Assembly: GCF_002975275.1 (NCBI RefSeq)
Contig: NZ_PCOQ01000002.1
Span: forward strand, 186,001-250,000
Reading direction: 5' to 3'
Length of the DNA: 64,000 nucleotides
Source: Achromobacter sp. MYb9
GTDB taxonomy: Bacteria; Pseudomonadota; Gammaproteobacteria; Burkholderiales; Burkholderiaceae_B
The position numbers were made by a program, and so were the translations under genes. Position 1 is the first letter of the stretch. Each line of letters begins with the position of its first letter. The notes beneath the pieces were generated by a model that was not told the DNA's origin, made no database searches, and saw nothing but the letters and a program-made list of their open reading frames with translations. Of the stretch, positions 53,643-62,370 are shown piece by piece.

Positions 53643-54535
53643 GCAAGGAACCCGAATTCCTGAGCAAAGCGCACGACCCGGCCGACCCCAGCCCCTGGCT
53701 GGCCTTGTACCTGGACCGCAGCACGCCCTTGCCCGACAAGGTGAAGAAAGCCTGGTTGACGGATTCCAGCTGCGCGTCCCGCCAGTATCTGCTGCCGTTC
53801 CTGCGGCCGCTGGCGCGTGCCTTCATCATCTTGATCCAGGTGATCAAGACGTTCCTGCCGCGCCGCTGGTCGCATTCCCGGCTGCTGCACCGCATCCTGG
53901 CGTGGGGGCTCAAGCGCTTCGTGTCGCCCGAGGCCAACTGGCTGATCCTGCGCCACTTCCACCTGGGCGCGCAGGCGCTTGCCTTCATCGCCGCGAACTC
54001 GCCGGTGCCGATCACGACCCACCCGCTTGAACCGCTTGAGATCGACGACTTGAAGGACGAGCTCTTCGTCAAGCACGACCTGAACCTGTTCAACTTCGTC
54101 ATCCGGCTGAACCAGGCGCTGCGGGAGGCGGGTGTGGAAATGCATGCGCCCGAGACCGTCGATTTCTCGATGATCAAGGATCCGCCGCTGAAGCTGGAAG
54201 ACATGCCGCAGGGCAAGCTGAACTTCCTGGACCTGCAAAGCGCCATCGAACTGTTCACGCCGCTTTACCAGCTGATGCTGACGGACAACGATTTCTGGCG
54301 GGCGGCCAATTCCCTGCAACTGGACGAGACCATCGGCATCTACGCGGCCAAGCTGCTGGGCGCGCCCCAGCACCTGATCCTGGTCAACAACAGCCATCCG
54401 CTGGTGCCCATGTCGACATTGCGCGCGGGCTACCGCCTGGTGCTGCATGGCCTGTCGACCGAGATGCTGCACAGCCTGCTGATGGAGATGAAGGCCGCGC
54501 AACAGGGGGCGGAACCGCCGGCGCCGATCGCGTAG
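53639..54535 (+). CDS. Conserved-looking protein of unknown function in the lipid-tailoring operon
   Basis: 298 aa from ATG 53639, coupled to the KAS III fusion by ATGA. I do not recognise the family. The predicted structure is mostly helical. A hydrophobic stretch at ~50-75 (LLPFLRPLARAFIILIQVI) could be membrane-associated. Notable polar segments: NWLILRHFHLGAQALAFIAANS, LFVKHDLNLFNFVIRLNQALRE and LDETIGIYAAKLLGA. No catalytic motif can be named. Context suggests a partner or lipid-binding protein for the neighbouring acyl-tailoring enzymes. Confidence 0.8.
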   Translation: MSKEPEFLSKAHDPADPSPWLALYLDRSTPLPDKVKKAWLTDSSCASRQYLLPFLRPLARAFIILIQVIKTFLPRRWSHSRLLHRILAWGLKRFVSPEANWLILRHFHLGAQALAFIAANSPVPITTHPLEPLEIDDLKDELFVKHDLNLFNFVIRLNQALREAGVEMHAPETVDFSMIKDPPLKLEDMPQGKLNFLDLQSAIELFTPLYQLMLTDNDFWRAANSLQLDETIGIYAAKLLGAPQHLILVNNSHPLVPMSTLRAGYRLVLHGLSTEMLHSLLMEMKAAQQGAEPPAPIA

Positions 54536-54561
54536 GCGCGCGGCGCGGCGACGGGCCGCCT

Positions 54562-54581
54562 GCCCCGGCTTTTGCCGGGGC
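54562..54581 (+). terminator. Hairpin after the lipid-tailoring operon
   Basis: GCCCCGGC-TTTT-GCCGGGGC, 26 bp after the stop. There is no clear U-tract, so termination may be weak or need Rho. Confidence 0.5.
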
Positions 54582-54716
54582 GACTTGGTGTAGACCCTGC
54601 GTTACACGGAAAAACGCCTGCGTTATATTGCGTCCCTTGTTCGGCGAGCCGCGCCGGACCGCGTTCGCATCGCGTGATTCTCCGTTGCGTGAGTCTCTAT
54701 TCCGGAAGTCCCTCTT

Positions 54717-56000
54717 ATGCCCCAGCCCATTGAAGTCATCGCCACCGTCTTGTTCGCCGTGGCGGTCCTTCATACCTTTTCGGTTCCCGTTTTCGCGCGG
54801 CTGGCGCATCGCGGCGGACCGCATGCGGGTTTCTGGCACCTGTTTTCGGAAGTCGAAGCCGTCTTCGGCGTATGGGCCTTCGCGCTGATCGTGGCGATGG
54901 CGGCGCTGTCCGGGCCGGCTTCCGCCATCAACTACATGGACACGCGCAATTTCACGGAGCCGCTGTTCGTCTTCGTGATCATGGTGGTGGCGGCCAGCCG
55001 GCCGATCCTGGAATTGGTGGGGCTGATGGTGCGCATCGTGGCACGCGTGTTGCCGCTGCCGCGCGAACTGGCCACGTTTTTCGTCGTGATGGCGCTGGTG
55101 CCGCTGGGCGGCTCGTTCATTACCGAGCCGGCCGCCATGACGCTGGCCGCCATCCTGCTGCGCGACGCCTACTTCCGCACGAGCGGGCGCGCCGGCTTCA
55201 AGTACATGACGCTGGGCGTGCTGTTCGTGAACGTGTCGATCGGCGGCGTGTTGACGTCGTACGCCGCGCCGCCGGTGCTGATGGTGGCGTCCACGTTCGG
55301 CTGGGATTCGACCTACATGGTGCAGCATTTCGGCTGGCGCGCCGCGGTGGCGGTCTGCATGAACGCCGGCCTCCTGACCTTCATCTGCCGCAAGGCGCTG
55401 ATGGAGCGGTCGGTGGGCACGGGCGGCGGCGTGGATGCGCCGGAAGGGGCGGATTCGCGTCCCCCGGTGCCCGCCATCGTCATCCTGGTGCACCTGGCCT
55501 TTCTGGTGGCCGTGGTGCTGGCCGCGCACCATCCGGCGATCTTCATGGGCCTGCTGATGATGTTCATCGGCTTTTCCGAAGCCTACAAGCGCCACCAGAA
55601 CCGCCTGCTGATCAAGGAAGGCCTGATGGTGGGCTTCTTCCTGGCCGGGCTGGTGGTGCTGGGCGGGCTGCAGAAATGGTGGCTGCAGGATCTGCTGGGC
55701 GGATTGCAGCCGTTCGTGCTGTTCTGGGGCGCCACCGCGCTGACCGCCATTACCGACAACGCCGCGCTGACCTACCTGGGGTCGCTGGTGGAGGGCACCA
55801 ACGAAGCCTGGCGCTACATGCTGGTGGCTGGCGCCGTGACGGGGGGCGGGTTGACCGTGATCGCGAATGCGCCCAATCCGGCCGGTTTCGCCATCTTGAA
55901 AAACCACTTTCCCGACGGCAGCATTTCGTCCGGCCGGCTGTTCCTGTCGGCCCTGGGGCCGACCCTGGTGGCGGCCGTCATGTTCCTGCTGCCCGTCTAG
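54717..56000 (+). CDS. Putative Na+/H+ antiporter
   Basis: 427-aa polytopic membrane protein with about 11 hydrophobic helices. ALVPLGGSFITEPAAMTLAAILL and ALTAITDNAALTYLGSLVEGTNEAWRY contain the conserved acidic residues and discontinuous-helix look of the Na_H_antiport_3-type family often called putative Na+/H+ antiporter. The start ATG 54717 follows TCTCTATTCCGG with no strong ribosome-binding site. It is a monocistronic gene. Ion specificity is not shown by the sequence. Confidence 0.85.
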   Translation: MPQPIEVIATVLFAVAVLHTFSVPVFARLAHRGGPHAGFWHLFSEVEAVFGVWAFALIVAMAALSGPASAINYMDTRNFTEPLFVFVIMVVAASRPILELVGLMVRIVARVLPLPRELATFFVVMALVPLGGSFITEPAAMTLAAILLRDAYFRTSGRAGFKYMTLGVLFVNVSIGGVLTSYAAPPVLMVASTFGWDSTYMVQHFGWRAAVAVCMNAGLLTFICRKALMERSVGTGGGVDAPEGADSRPPVPAIVILVHLAFLVAVVLAAHHPAIFMGLLMMFIGFSEAYKRHQNRLLIKEGLMVGFFLAGLVVLGGLQKWWLQDLLGGLQPFVLFWGATALTAITDNAALTYLGSLVEGTNEAWRYMLVAGAVTGGGLTVIANAPNPAGFAILKNHFPDGSISSGRLFLSALGPTLVAAVMFLLPV

Positions 56001-56205
56001 GGAAGGGGGGCGCCGGTCCCGGGCCGGCCCCTCGGGAAGGCCGTTCCCGCCCGCCCGGCGGGCTGGACACCGACGGTTCATGAAAAACCGCTAAAATTCA
56101 AGACTTTCCCGTACTTTTTCCGGCCTTGCCCACCCGCCGCCCCAGATCCGTTCGTCCGGCGGCCGACGGCTTTTGATTTGCCGGGCCCGCGCCTGGGAGC
56201 CCTTG

Positions 56206-56526
56206 ATGCCCATCTACGCTTATAAGTGCAGCGCCTGCGGCCATGCCAAAGACGTTCTGCAGAAGATCTCCGATGCGCCGCTTTCGGTTTGCCCCGAATG
56301 CGGCCAAAGCACGTTTTCCAAGCAGGTGACTGCGGCTGGATTCCAGCTCAAGGGCTCCGGCTGGTACGTCACCGATTTCCGTGGCAACGGTTCTGGCGGC
56401 AACGCGCCGGCGAGCACGCCCGCGTCGTCGGAAAGCGGCGCATCCGCTCCCGCGCCCGCTGCGTCTGCTGCCCCGGCGGCCGCTGCCGCGCCTGCCGCGC
56501 CGGCTAGCGGAACGCCCGCCGCCTAG
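56206..56526 (+). CDS. FmdB-type zinc-ribbon protein
   Basis: 106 aa from ATG 56206 (GGGAG upstream). MPIYAYKCSACGHAKDVLQK...SVCPECGQSTFSKQ is the FmdB zinc ribbon with two CxxC pairs, followed by GSGWYVTDF and a low-complexity Ala/Pro/Ser tail (~65-106). It is a small regulator-like protein of unclear role. It is first in a run with the DUF502 gene and aspS, an order common in Burkholderiales. Confidence 0.92.
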   Translation: MPIYAYKCSACGHAKDVLQKISDAPLSVCPECGQSTFSKQVTAAGFQLKGSGWYVTDFRGNGSGGNAPASTPASSESGASAPAPAASAAPAAAAAPAAPASGTPAA

Positions 56527-56536
56527 CGCGCACGCC

Positions 56537-57208
56537 ATGCGGATGCGCCTCATCAAAAAGTACTTCATCACCGGCCTGTTGATCTGGGTTCCCCTGGTCA
56601 TCACGGTGTGGGTGCTGGGTTTGCTGGTCGCCACCCTGGAAGGGTTCGTGCCTGGCTTTCTGTCGTCCGAATCGCTGTTCGGCATCGATATCCCCGGCTT
56701 CCGCTTCGTCCTGGTCATCGTGGTGGTGTTGATGACGGGCGTGTTTGCGGCAAACCTGATCGGCCGTACCATGGTGGACCAGTGGGAGAACCTGCTGGGC
56801 CGCATTCCGCTGGTGCGCTCGATCTACAACTCGGTCAAGCAGGTCAGCGATACCGTGCTTGCCCCGAACGGCCAGGCGTTTCGCCGCGCGGTGCTGGTGC
56901 AGTATCCGCGGGCGGGCTCCTGGACGATTGCATTTGTCACCGGCACGCCCAGCGGTGAAGTCGCCAGCCTGTTGCCCGGCGATCACATCAGCGTGTATGT
57001 GCCGACGACGCCGAACCCCACGTCCGGCTTTTTCCTGATGGTGCCTCGCGCCGACGCGATTGACCTTCAGATGAGCGTGGACGCGGCATTGAAGTACATC
57101 GTTTCCATGGGCGTTGTCGCCCCGGCCCAGGCGTCCGCGCCCGGGGACCGGCCGGCCCCGCTCTCTCCGGCGCATGGCGTGCAAGACGCACCCCGCGCCG
57201 ATTCGTAA
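56537..57208 (+). CDS. DUF502 family membrane protein
   Basis: 223 aa from ATG 56537 (ATG 56543 also possible). Two membrane helices (~8-30 and ~55-76) and the DUF502 signature segments: [50 protein letters not shown], and [23 protein letters not shown]. Function unknown. It lies 10 bp after the zinc-ribbon gene and 40 bp before aspS, clearly in one operon. Confidence 0.92.
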   Translation: MRMRLIKKYFITGLLIWVPLVITVWVLGLLVATLEGFVPGFLSSESLFGIDIPGFRFVLVIVVVLMTGVFAANLIGRTMVDQWENLLGRIPLVRSIYNSVKQVSDTVLAPNGQAFRRAVLVQYPRAGSWTIAFVTGTPSGEVASLLPGDHISVYVPTTPNPTSGFFLMVPRADAIDLQMSVDAALKYIVSMGVVAPAQASAPGDRPAPLSPAHGVQDAPRADS

Positions 57209-57248
57209 CCCTTACGCTCAAACTAAGCACACAACGGAGTCATCCCGC

Positions 57249-59036
57249 ATGCGTACCTGCTACACCGGCCAGGTTTGCCGTGACCATCTCGGCCAGACCG
57301 TCACCCTGTACGGCTGGGTGAACCGCCGCCGCGACCACGGCGGGGTCATCTTCATCGACTTGCGCGACCGCGCGGGCCTGGCCCAGATCGTGTTCGATCC
57401 GGACAACGCCGCCTTCGCCACCGCCGAGCGCCTGCGCAATGAATTCTGCGTCCGCGTCACCGGCCTGGTGCGCGAGCGTCCGGCCGGCACCGCCAATAGC
57501 GAGCTGGCTTCGGGTGAAATCGAAGTGCTGTGCAAGGAAGTCGAAATCCTGAACGCGTCGGTCACCCCGCCGTTCCAGCTGGATGACGACAACCTGTCGG
57601 AAACGACTCGCCTGACGCACCGCGTGCTGGACCTGCGCCGTCCGCAGATGCAGCGCAACCTGATGCTGCGCTACCGCGTGTCGATCGAGACGCGCAAGTT
57701 CCTGGACCAGCTGGGCTTCATCGACATCGAAACCCCGATGCTGGCCAAGAGCACGCCGGAAGGCGCGCGTGACTACCTGGTGCCTTCGCGCGTGAACGCC
57801 GGCCACTTCTTCGCACTGCCGCAATCGCCGCAGCTGTTCAAGCAGATGCTGATGGTGTCGGGCTTTGACCGTTACTACCAGATCACCAAGTGCTTCCGCG
57901 ACGAAGACCTGCGCGCTGACCGCCAGCCCGAATTCACCCAGATCGACTGCGAAACCTCGTTCCTGAACGAATTCGAAATCCGTGAAATCTTCGAAAACCT
58001 GATCCGCCACGTGTTCAAGGTGGTGCAGGGCGTTGACCTGGCCCAGCCGTTCCCGATCATGCCGTGGACGGAAGCGATGCGCCGCTACGGTTCGGACAAG
58101 CCGGACCTGCGCGTGAAGCTCGAATTCACCGACATCACCGACGTGATGCGCGATGTGGACTTCAAGGTATTTGCCGCCGCCGCCACGGCGCCCGGCAGCC
58201 GCGTGGTCGCCCTGCGCGTGCCGGGCGGTGCTGAAATGTCGCGTAGCGAAATCGACGGCTACACGCAGTTCGTCGGCATCTACGGCGCCAAGGGCCTGGC
58301 CTACATCAAGGTCAACGAAGTGGCCAAGGGCCGTGACGGCCTGCAGTCGCCCATCGTCAAGAACCTGCACGACGCCGCGCTGGCCGAACTGGTCAAGCGC
58401 ACCGGCGCGCAAGATGGCGACATCATTTTCTTTGGCGCGGATCGCGAGAAGGTCGTCAACGACGCCATCGGCGCGCTGCGCGTGAAGATCGGCCACAGCG
58501 AATTCGGCAAGAAGACCGGCTTGTTCGAAGCCGGTTGGCAGCCGCTGTGGGTGGTTGACTTCCCGATGTTCGAATACGACGAGGAAGACGGCCGCTACAC
58601 CGCCGCCCACCACCCGTTCACCAGCCCGAAGGACGGCCACGAAGACTTCCTGGAAACCGATCCCAGCAAGGCCTTCGCCAAGGCTTACGACATGGTGCTG
58701 AACGGCTGGGAAATCGGCGGCGGCTCGGTCCGTATCCATCGCGAAGAAGTGCAAAGCAAGGTGTTCCGCGCGCTGAAGATCGGTGCCGAGGAAGCTCGCG
58801 AAAAGTTCGGCTACCTGCTGGACGCGCTGCAGTACGGCGCGCCTCCGCATGGCGGCATCGCCTTCGGCCTGGACCGCATCGTCACGATGATGACCGGCGC
58901 CGAATCGATCCGCGACGTGATCGCCTTCCCGAAGACGCAACGCGCGCAGGATCTGCTGACGCAAGCGCCGTCCGAAGTCGACGAAAAGCAATTGCGCGAG
59001 CTGCACATCCGCTTGCGTAACGTCGAAAATAAGTAA
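57249..59036 (+). CDS. aspS: Aspartyl-tRNA synthetase
   Basis: Class II synthetase, 595 aa from ATG 57249 ([18 protein letters not shown]). An N-terminal OB anticodon-binding domain has [20 protein letters not shown]. The catalytic core has motif 2 in [22 protein letters not shown], the bacterial GAD insert (~290-420), and motif 3 [16 protein letters not shown]. Longer in-frame starts overlap DUF502. A copy of the dispersed repeat begins directly after the stop. Confidence 0.97.
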   Translation: MRTCYTGQVCRDHLGQTVTLYGWVNRRRDHGGVIFIDLRDRAGLAQIVFDPDNAAFATAERLRNEFCVRVTGLVRERPAGTANSELASGEIEVLCKEVEILNASVTPPFQLDDDNLSETTRLTHRVLDLRRPQMQRNLMLRYRVSIETRKFLDQLGFIDIETPMLAKSTPEGARDYLVPSRVNAGHFFALPQSPQLFKQMLMVSGFDRYYQITKCFRDEDLRADRQPEFTQIDCETSFLNEFEIREIFENLIRHVFKVVQGVDLAQPFPIMPWTEAMRRYGSDKPDLRVKLEFTDITDVMRDVDFKVFAAAATAPGSRVVALRVPGGAEMSRSEIDGYTQFVGIYGAKGLAYIKVNEVAKGRDGLQSPIVKNLHDAALAELVKRTGAQDGDIIFFGADREKVVNDAIGALRVKIGHSEFGKKTGLFEAGWQPLWVVDFPMFEYDEEDGRYTAAHHPFTSPKDGHEDFLETDPSKAFAKAYDMVLNGWEIGGGSVRIHREEVQSKVFRALKIGAEEAREKFGYLLDALQYGAPPHGGIAFGLDRIVTMMTGAESIRDVIAFPKTQRAQDLLTQAPSEVDEKQLRELHIRLRNVENK

Positions 59037-59118
59037 TCCCCCCCCGAGGCGCCGGGGGCGCCTCCCCCCCAGGGGGGCGCCTCGCGGGACCGGCGGAGCC
59101 GGATCCTCGGCGGCCCGG
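59037..59118 (+). repeat. GC-rich dispersed repeat, copy 2
   Basis: Begins one base after the aspS TAA: C-run, GAGGCGCC, a CCCCCCCAGGGGGGCGCCTCG core, GGACCGGC-GGA-GCCGGATCC, then a GGCGGCCCGG end. It is about 80% identical by eye to copy 1 at 46714-46793 and in the same sense relative to the preceding gene. The following ~200 bp to the next ATG are T/G-rich and hold no recognised gene. Confidence 0.82.
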
Positions 59119-59327
59119 ATTGTGCGGCGGTACTTGCTTGCGGTGTGTTGCGTTCGTTTGTGGCGTGATGCTTTCTTTTGCGGCGTGGCTGCTCGTTAGT
59201 GTTCTGTTGCGGCTGGGGGCTGCTGAATTGGAGTAATCTGGCAAACGCCGCTTTGTGGCGGTGCTGGCCGGGGCTGCTTTTGGGCTTGGCTAGGGGTTTC
59301 TCTGCTTTCAAAGGCGCCATCGCTTTT

Positions 59328-60194
59328 ATGTCGCTCATCCGTGTCGTCAGCTACAACATTCACAAGGGCCGTTCGGCATTGGGCCGACTCGATTCCCTGA
59401 ATGAACTTCGCCTGGGCCTGTATGGCCTGCGCCCGGACCTTGTCTTCCTGCAGGAAGTCCAAGGCCGCAACGAGCAGAAATCGCTGCTTGACGCTCAACA
59501 CGAATCGCTAGCTGCCGCCCTGCGGCTGGATGTGGCCTATGGCCGCAACGCTATCCGCCATGCGACCGATCACGGCAACGCGCTGCTGTCGCGCTTTCCC
59601 ATTCTTGACCACGAAAACCTGGATATCTCCGACCATCGGCTGGAGCAACGCGGCTTGCTGCATGCGCGGATCGAGCTTGATGGCCGCGCGGTGCATTGCT
59701 TCGTGGTGCATCTGGGCCTGTTCGCCGGTAGCCGCAGCCGCCAGATCCTGGCGCTGACCGAACGCATCCGGCACATGGTGCCGGACGGCGAGCCCATCCT
59801 GATCGCGGGTGATTTCAACGACTGGAATGACCGCCTGGCCCCGCTATTCGTGCAGCAGCTGGGGCTGTATGAAGTGTTTTCCCATGCGCCGCGCAGCCAT
59901 GGCGGTGAATTGCCGCGCCTGCGTGACTCGGTCAAGCGCTTGAGCAATGCACTGCGGGGCTTGCCCAACAGCGGCCTGTCCGTCATGGAGCGCAACAACC
60001 AATTGGGCATGGAAGGCAGCTCGCGCCTCTTGCTGCCGCCGCCCCGAACGTTTCCTGCCGTCTTCCCGTGGTTCCGCCTGGATCGCATCTACCAGCGCGG
60101 CTTTGCCGTGCGCAGCGCGCGCGTGTTGCGCGGGCGCGAATGGGCGCGGATGTCCGATCACTCCCCTTTGCTGGCCGAGCTGGAACTCCCGTGA
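59328..60194 (+). CDS. Endonuclease/exonuclease/phosphatase family protein (YbhP-like)
   Basis: 288 aa from ATG 59328 (MSLIRVVSYNIHKG); the longer frame to 59178 lacks conservation signs. EEP-fold residues are SYNIHKGRS, FLQEVQGRN (Glu), HLGLFAGSRSRQ, IAGDFNDWND (D-x-N) and RMSDHSPLLAEL (DH). It overlaps the cardiolipin synthase gene by 4 bp (GTGA), the same pairing as E. coli ybhP-clsB. It probably acts on a phospholipid or nucleic-acid phosphodiester. Confidence 0.92.
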   Translation: MSLIRVVSYNIHKGRSALGRLDSLNELRLGLYGLRPDLVFLQEVQGRNEQKSLLDAQHESLAAALRLDVAYGRNAIRHATDHGNALLSRFPILDHENLDISDHRLEQRGLLHARIELDGRAVHCFVVHLGLFAGSRSRQILALTERIRHMVPDGEPILIAGDFNDWNDRLAPLFVQQLGLYEVFSHAPRSHGGELPRLRDSVKRLSNALRGLPNSGLSVMERNNQLGMEGSSRLLLPPPRTFPAVFPWFRLDRIYQRGFAVRSARVLRGREWARMSDHSPLLAELELP

Positions 60195-61402
60195 ACGCCG
60201 AGCAGGTCAAGCTGGAATGGACCGACGGCAACGGCATCCGGCTGTTGCAGAACGGCACCGATTTCTTTCCCGCGCTGTGCGAGGCCATCGATGCCGCCCA
60301 GTTCAGCGTGCATCTTGAAACCTATATCTTCATGGTCGACCGCACTGGTTCACGGGTGCTGGAATGCCTGGCCGCGGCCGCGCGGCGCGGCGTGAAGGTA
60401 CGCGTGGTGCTGGACGGCTTCGGTAGCGCTGAAAACGTGGTCGTGGTGCGCGAACGGCTGCTGGAAGCGGGCGCGCAATGCCGCATTTTCCGGCCGGAAC
60501 CGCGCTGGTTTGCTCGCCTGATCCCGTCGCGCAGCCGTTTGCGGCGGCTGCACCGGAAGGTCACCGTCGTGGATGGGCGCGTGGCGTTCATCGGCGGCAT
60601 CAATGTCATTGACGACTACGACGACCTGGACCCCACGGATGGCATTTCGGCGCCGCGCTTCGATTTTGCCGTGCAGGTGGAAGGCCCGGTGGTGACGGAC
60701 GCGGCCTATGCCCAAGACCTGCTATGGGTGCGGCTGAACTGGGCGCGCCTGCGGCGCCATCCGCGCGACTGGAACCGCATGCGGCTGACCAAGCCGCGCC
60801 ATGCGCCGGTAGCCCCTTGCGGCACGCAGCGCGCGGCGCTGGTGCTGCGCGACAACGTGCGTTACCGGCAGACGTTTGAACGCGCTTACCTTTACGGCAT
60901 TACGCAGGCGCGCCGCGACATCCTTATCGCCAACGCCTACTTTTTCCCCGGCCGGCAGTTTCGCCGTGCCCTGGCCCGGGCCGCCGCGCGCGGCGTCCGA
61001 GTGCGGCTGCTGCTGCAAGGCAAGGTCGAATATCGCATGCAATACCATGCGACCCGGTCGCTGTACGACCAATTGCTGCGCGACGGCATCGAGATCTACG
61101 AATACATGCCCAGCTACCTGCATGCCAAGGTGGCGGTGATCGACAACGTGGCGACCGTGGGCTCCTCCAACCTGGACCCGTTCAGCCTGCTGCTGGCGCG
61201 CGAGGCCAACGTCGTCGTGGACGACCAACCGTTCGCATGGGATTTGCAGGAACGCCTGGAAACTGCCATCCGCGAGGGCGGCCGCTTCATCCGCCCATTG
61301 GACTACCAGCGCCGGGGATGGGTGCGGCGCTGGGTGGATGCGGTGTCCTACACGCTGCTGCGCATCGGCGTGGCGTTGACCGGCACGTCGGATAAATACT
61401 GA
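60191..61402 (+). CDS. clsB: Cardiolipin synthase B-like phospholipase D protein
   Basis: 403 aa from GTG 60191, which overlaps the EEP stop; upstream in-frame ATGs lie inside that gene. Two HKD motifs: H121 in HRKVTVVDGRVAFIGGINV and H311 in HAKVAVIDNVATVGSSNLDPFS. The YRMQYHATRSLYDQLL segment before the second is typical of ClsB. It catalyses phosphatidyl transfer to form cardiolipin. It ends at a 13-bp tandem repeat. Confidence 0.92.
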   Translation: MNAEQVKLEWTDGNGIRLLQNGTDFFPALCEAIDAAQFSVHLETYIFMVDRTGSRVLECLAAAARRGVKVRVVLDGFGSAENVVVVRERLLEAGAQCRIFRPEPRWFARLIPSRSRLRRLHRKVTVVDGRVAFIGGINVIDDYDDLDPTDGISAPRFDFAVQVEGPVVTDAAYAQDLLWVRLNWARLRRHPRDWNRMRLTKPRHAPVAPCGTQRAALVLRDNVRYRQTFERAYLYGITQARRDILIANAYFFPGRQFRRALARAAARGVRVRLLLQGKVEYRMQYHATRSLYDQLLRDGIEIYEYMPSYLHAKVAVIDNVATVGSSNLDPFSLLLAREANVVVDDQPFAWDLQERLETAIREGGRFIRPLDYQRRGWVRRWVDAVSYTLLRIGVALTGTSDKY

Positions 61403-61454
61403 GCGCGGGGCTCAAGCGCGGCGCTTAGGCGCGGGGCTTAGACGCGACGCTTGA
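61403..61454. repeat. Four imperfect 13-bp tandem repeats
   Basis: GCGCGGGGCTCAA, GCGCGGCGCTTAG, GCGCGGGGCTTAG and ACGCGACGCTTGA follow each other without gaps from 61403. The last unit encodes the end of the EamA protein on the minus strand, so the array probably grew from duplicated gene-tail sequence between two convergent genes. Confidence 0.75.
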
Positions 61455-62307
61455 TCAGGCCTAGCGCCAGGGCCGTGCCTATCAGGATGATGGCGGCGCC
61501 CACCGCGATGGACGGGGTGATGCGCTCATCCAGGAACCAGGCGCCCCACACCACGCCGAATATCGGCACCAGGAACGTCACGCTGACCGCCCCGGTGGGG
61601 CCGACGTTGGCGATCAGGCGGAAGAAGATGATGTAGGCCGCGCCGGTGCAAACGACGGCCAGCAGGATCGTCGAGATCCAGGCCGCCATCGACGCGGGTG
61701 CCTCGGGCCATGCGGAGATCGCCAGGGGCAGCAGCACCAGCGAGGCGGCGATCATGCTGCCGGTGGCGCTGGCCAGGGCGTCCACGCCGGTGAGGAAGCG
61801 CTTGGTCCAATTGGCGGCGATGCCGTAGAAGACAGGTGCCGACACGGCGGCCAGCACCGCCGGTCCTGTGCCGCCGGCCTGGAAATTCAGTTTGTCCCAC
61901 ACCAGCACGATGATGCCCAGGAACCCGATCATCAGGCCCAGCGAGCGCATCCAGGGCAGCCTGTCCTTCAGCCAAAGCCATCCCACCACCGCGCCCCACA
62001 CGGGCGTCACCGCATTGGCCACCGACAGGAAGCCGGCGCCAAGTGACTGCGCCGCGTAGGCGTAGAGCAGGAAGGGCACGGCGGCGTTCAGGGTGCCGAC
62101 CACCAGCAACGCCTTCCAGTGCCGGGCGATCACCGGCAGCTTGCCGCGCCACAGGGCGGCCGGCAGCAGGAAAAGCGCGGCCAGGCCCACGCGAAGCTCG
62201 ATCAACGCGATCGGGCCGAAATCGCCGACCGCGACACGCATGAACAGGAAGGAGCCGCCCCAGACCGCTGCAAGCAGCAGCAGGTCCAGCAGATTGCGTT
62301 GGCGCAT
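61438..62307 (-). CDS. EamA/DMT-family transporter
   Basis: 289-aa drug/metabolite transporter with ten hydrophobic helices in two EamA repeats (first ~5-140, second ~148-285). Visible are LLLAAVWGGSFLFMRVAVG at the start, VTPVWGAVVGWLWLKDRLPW at the end of repeat 1 and LVPIFGVVWGAWFLDERITPS in repeat 2. Exporter of amino acids or metabolites; substrate unknown. It lies 63 bp downstream of the MFS gene on the same strand. Confidence 0.93.
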   Translation of the reverse strand: MRQRNLLDLLLLAAVWGGSFLFMRVAVGDFGPIALIELRVGLAALFLLPAALWRGKLPVIARHWKALLVVGTLNAAVPFLLYAYAAQSLGAGFLSVANAVTPVWGAVVGWLWLKDRLPWMRSLGLMIGFLGIIVLVWDKLNFQAGGTGPAVLAAVSAPVFYGIAANWTKRFLTGVDALASATGSMIAASLVLLPLAISAWPEAPASMAAWISTILLAVVCTGAAYIIFFRLIANVGPTGAVSVTFLVPIFGVVWGAWFLDERITPSIAVGAAIILIGTALALGLIKRRV

Positions 62308-62370
62308 GATTTGTCTCGGGTTCGCCTCGGGGGCGTTCTTGGGTGATGCCTGGGGTAAAGCCGGGGTGGC

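Noticed and set aside
54384-56081. 565-aa minus-strand frame opposite the antiporter gene
   Set aside because: His/Gln-rich antisense translation of a membrane-protein gene, no family features.
57240-59006. 588-aa minus-strand frame opposite aspS
   Set aside because: Antisense shadow of a gene with clear class II synthetase motifs.
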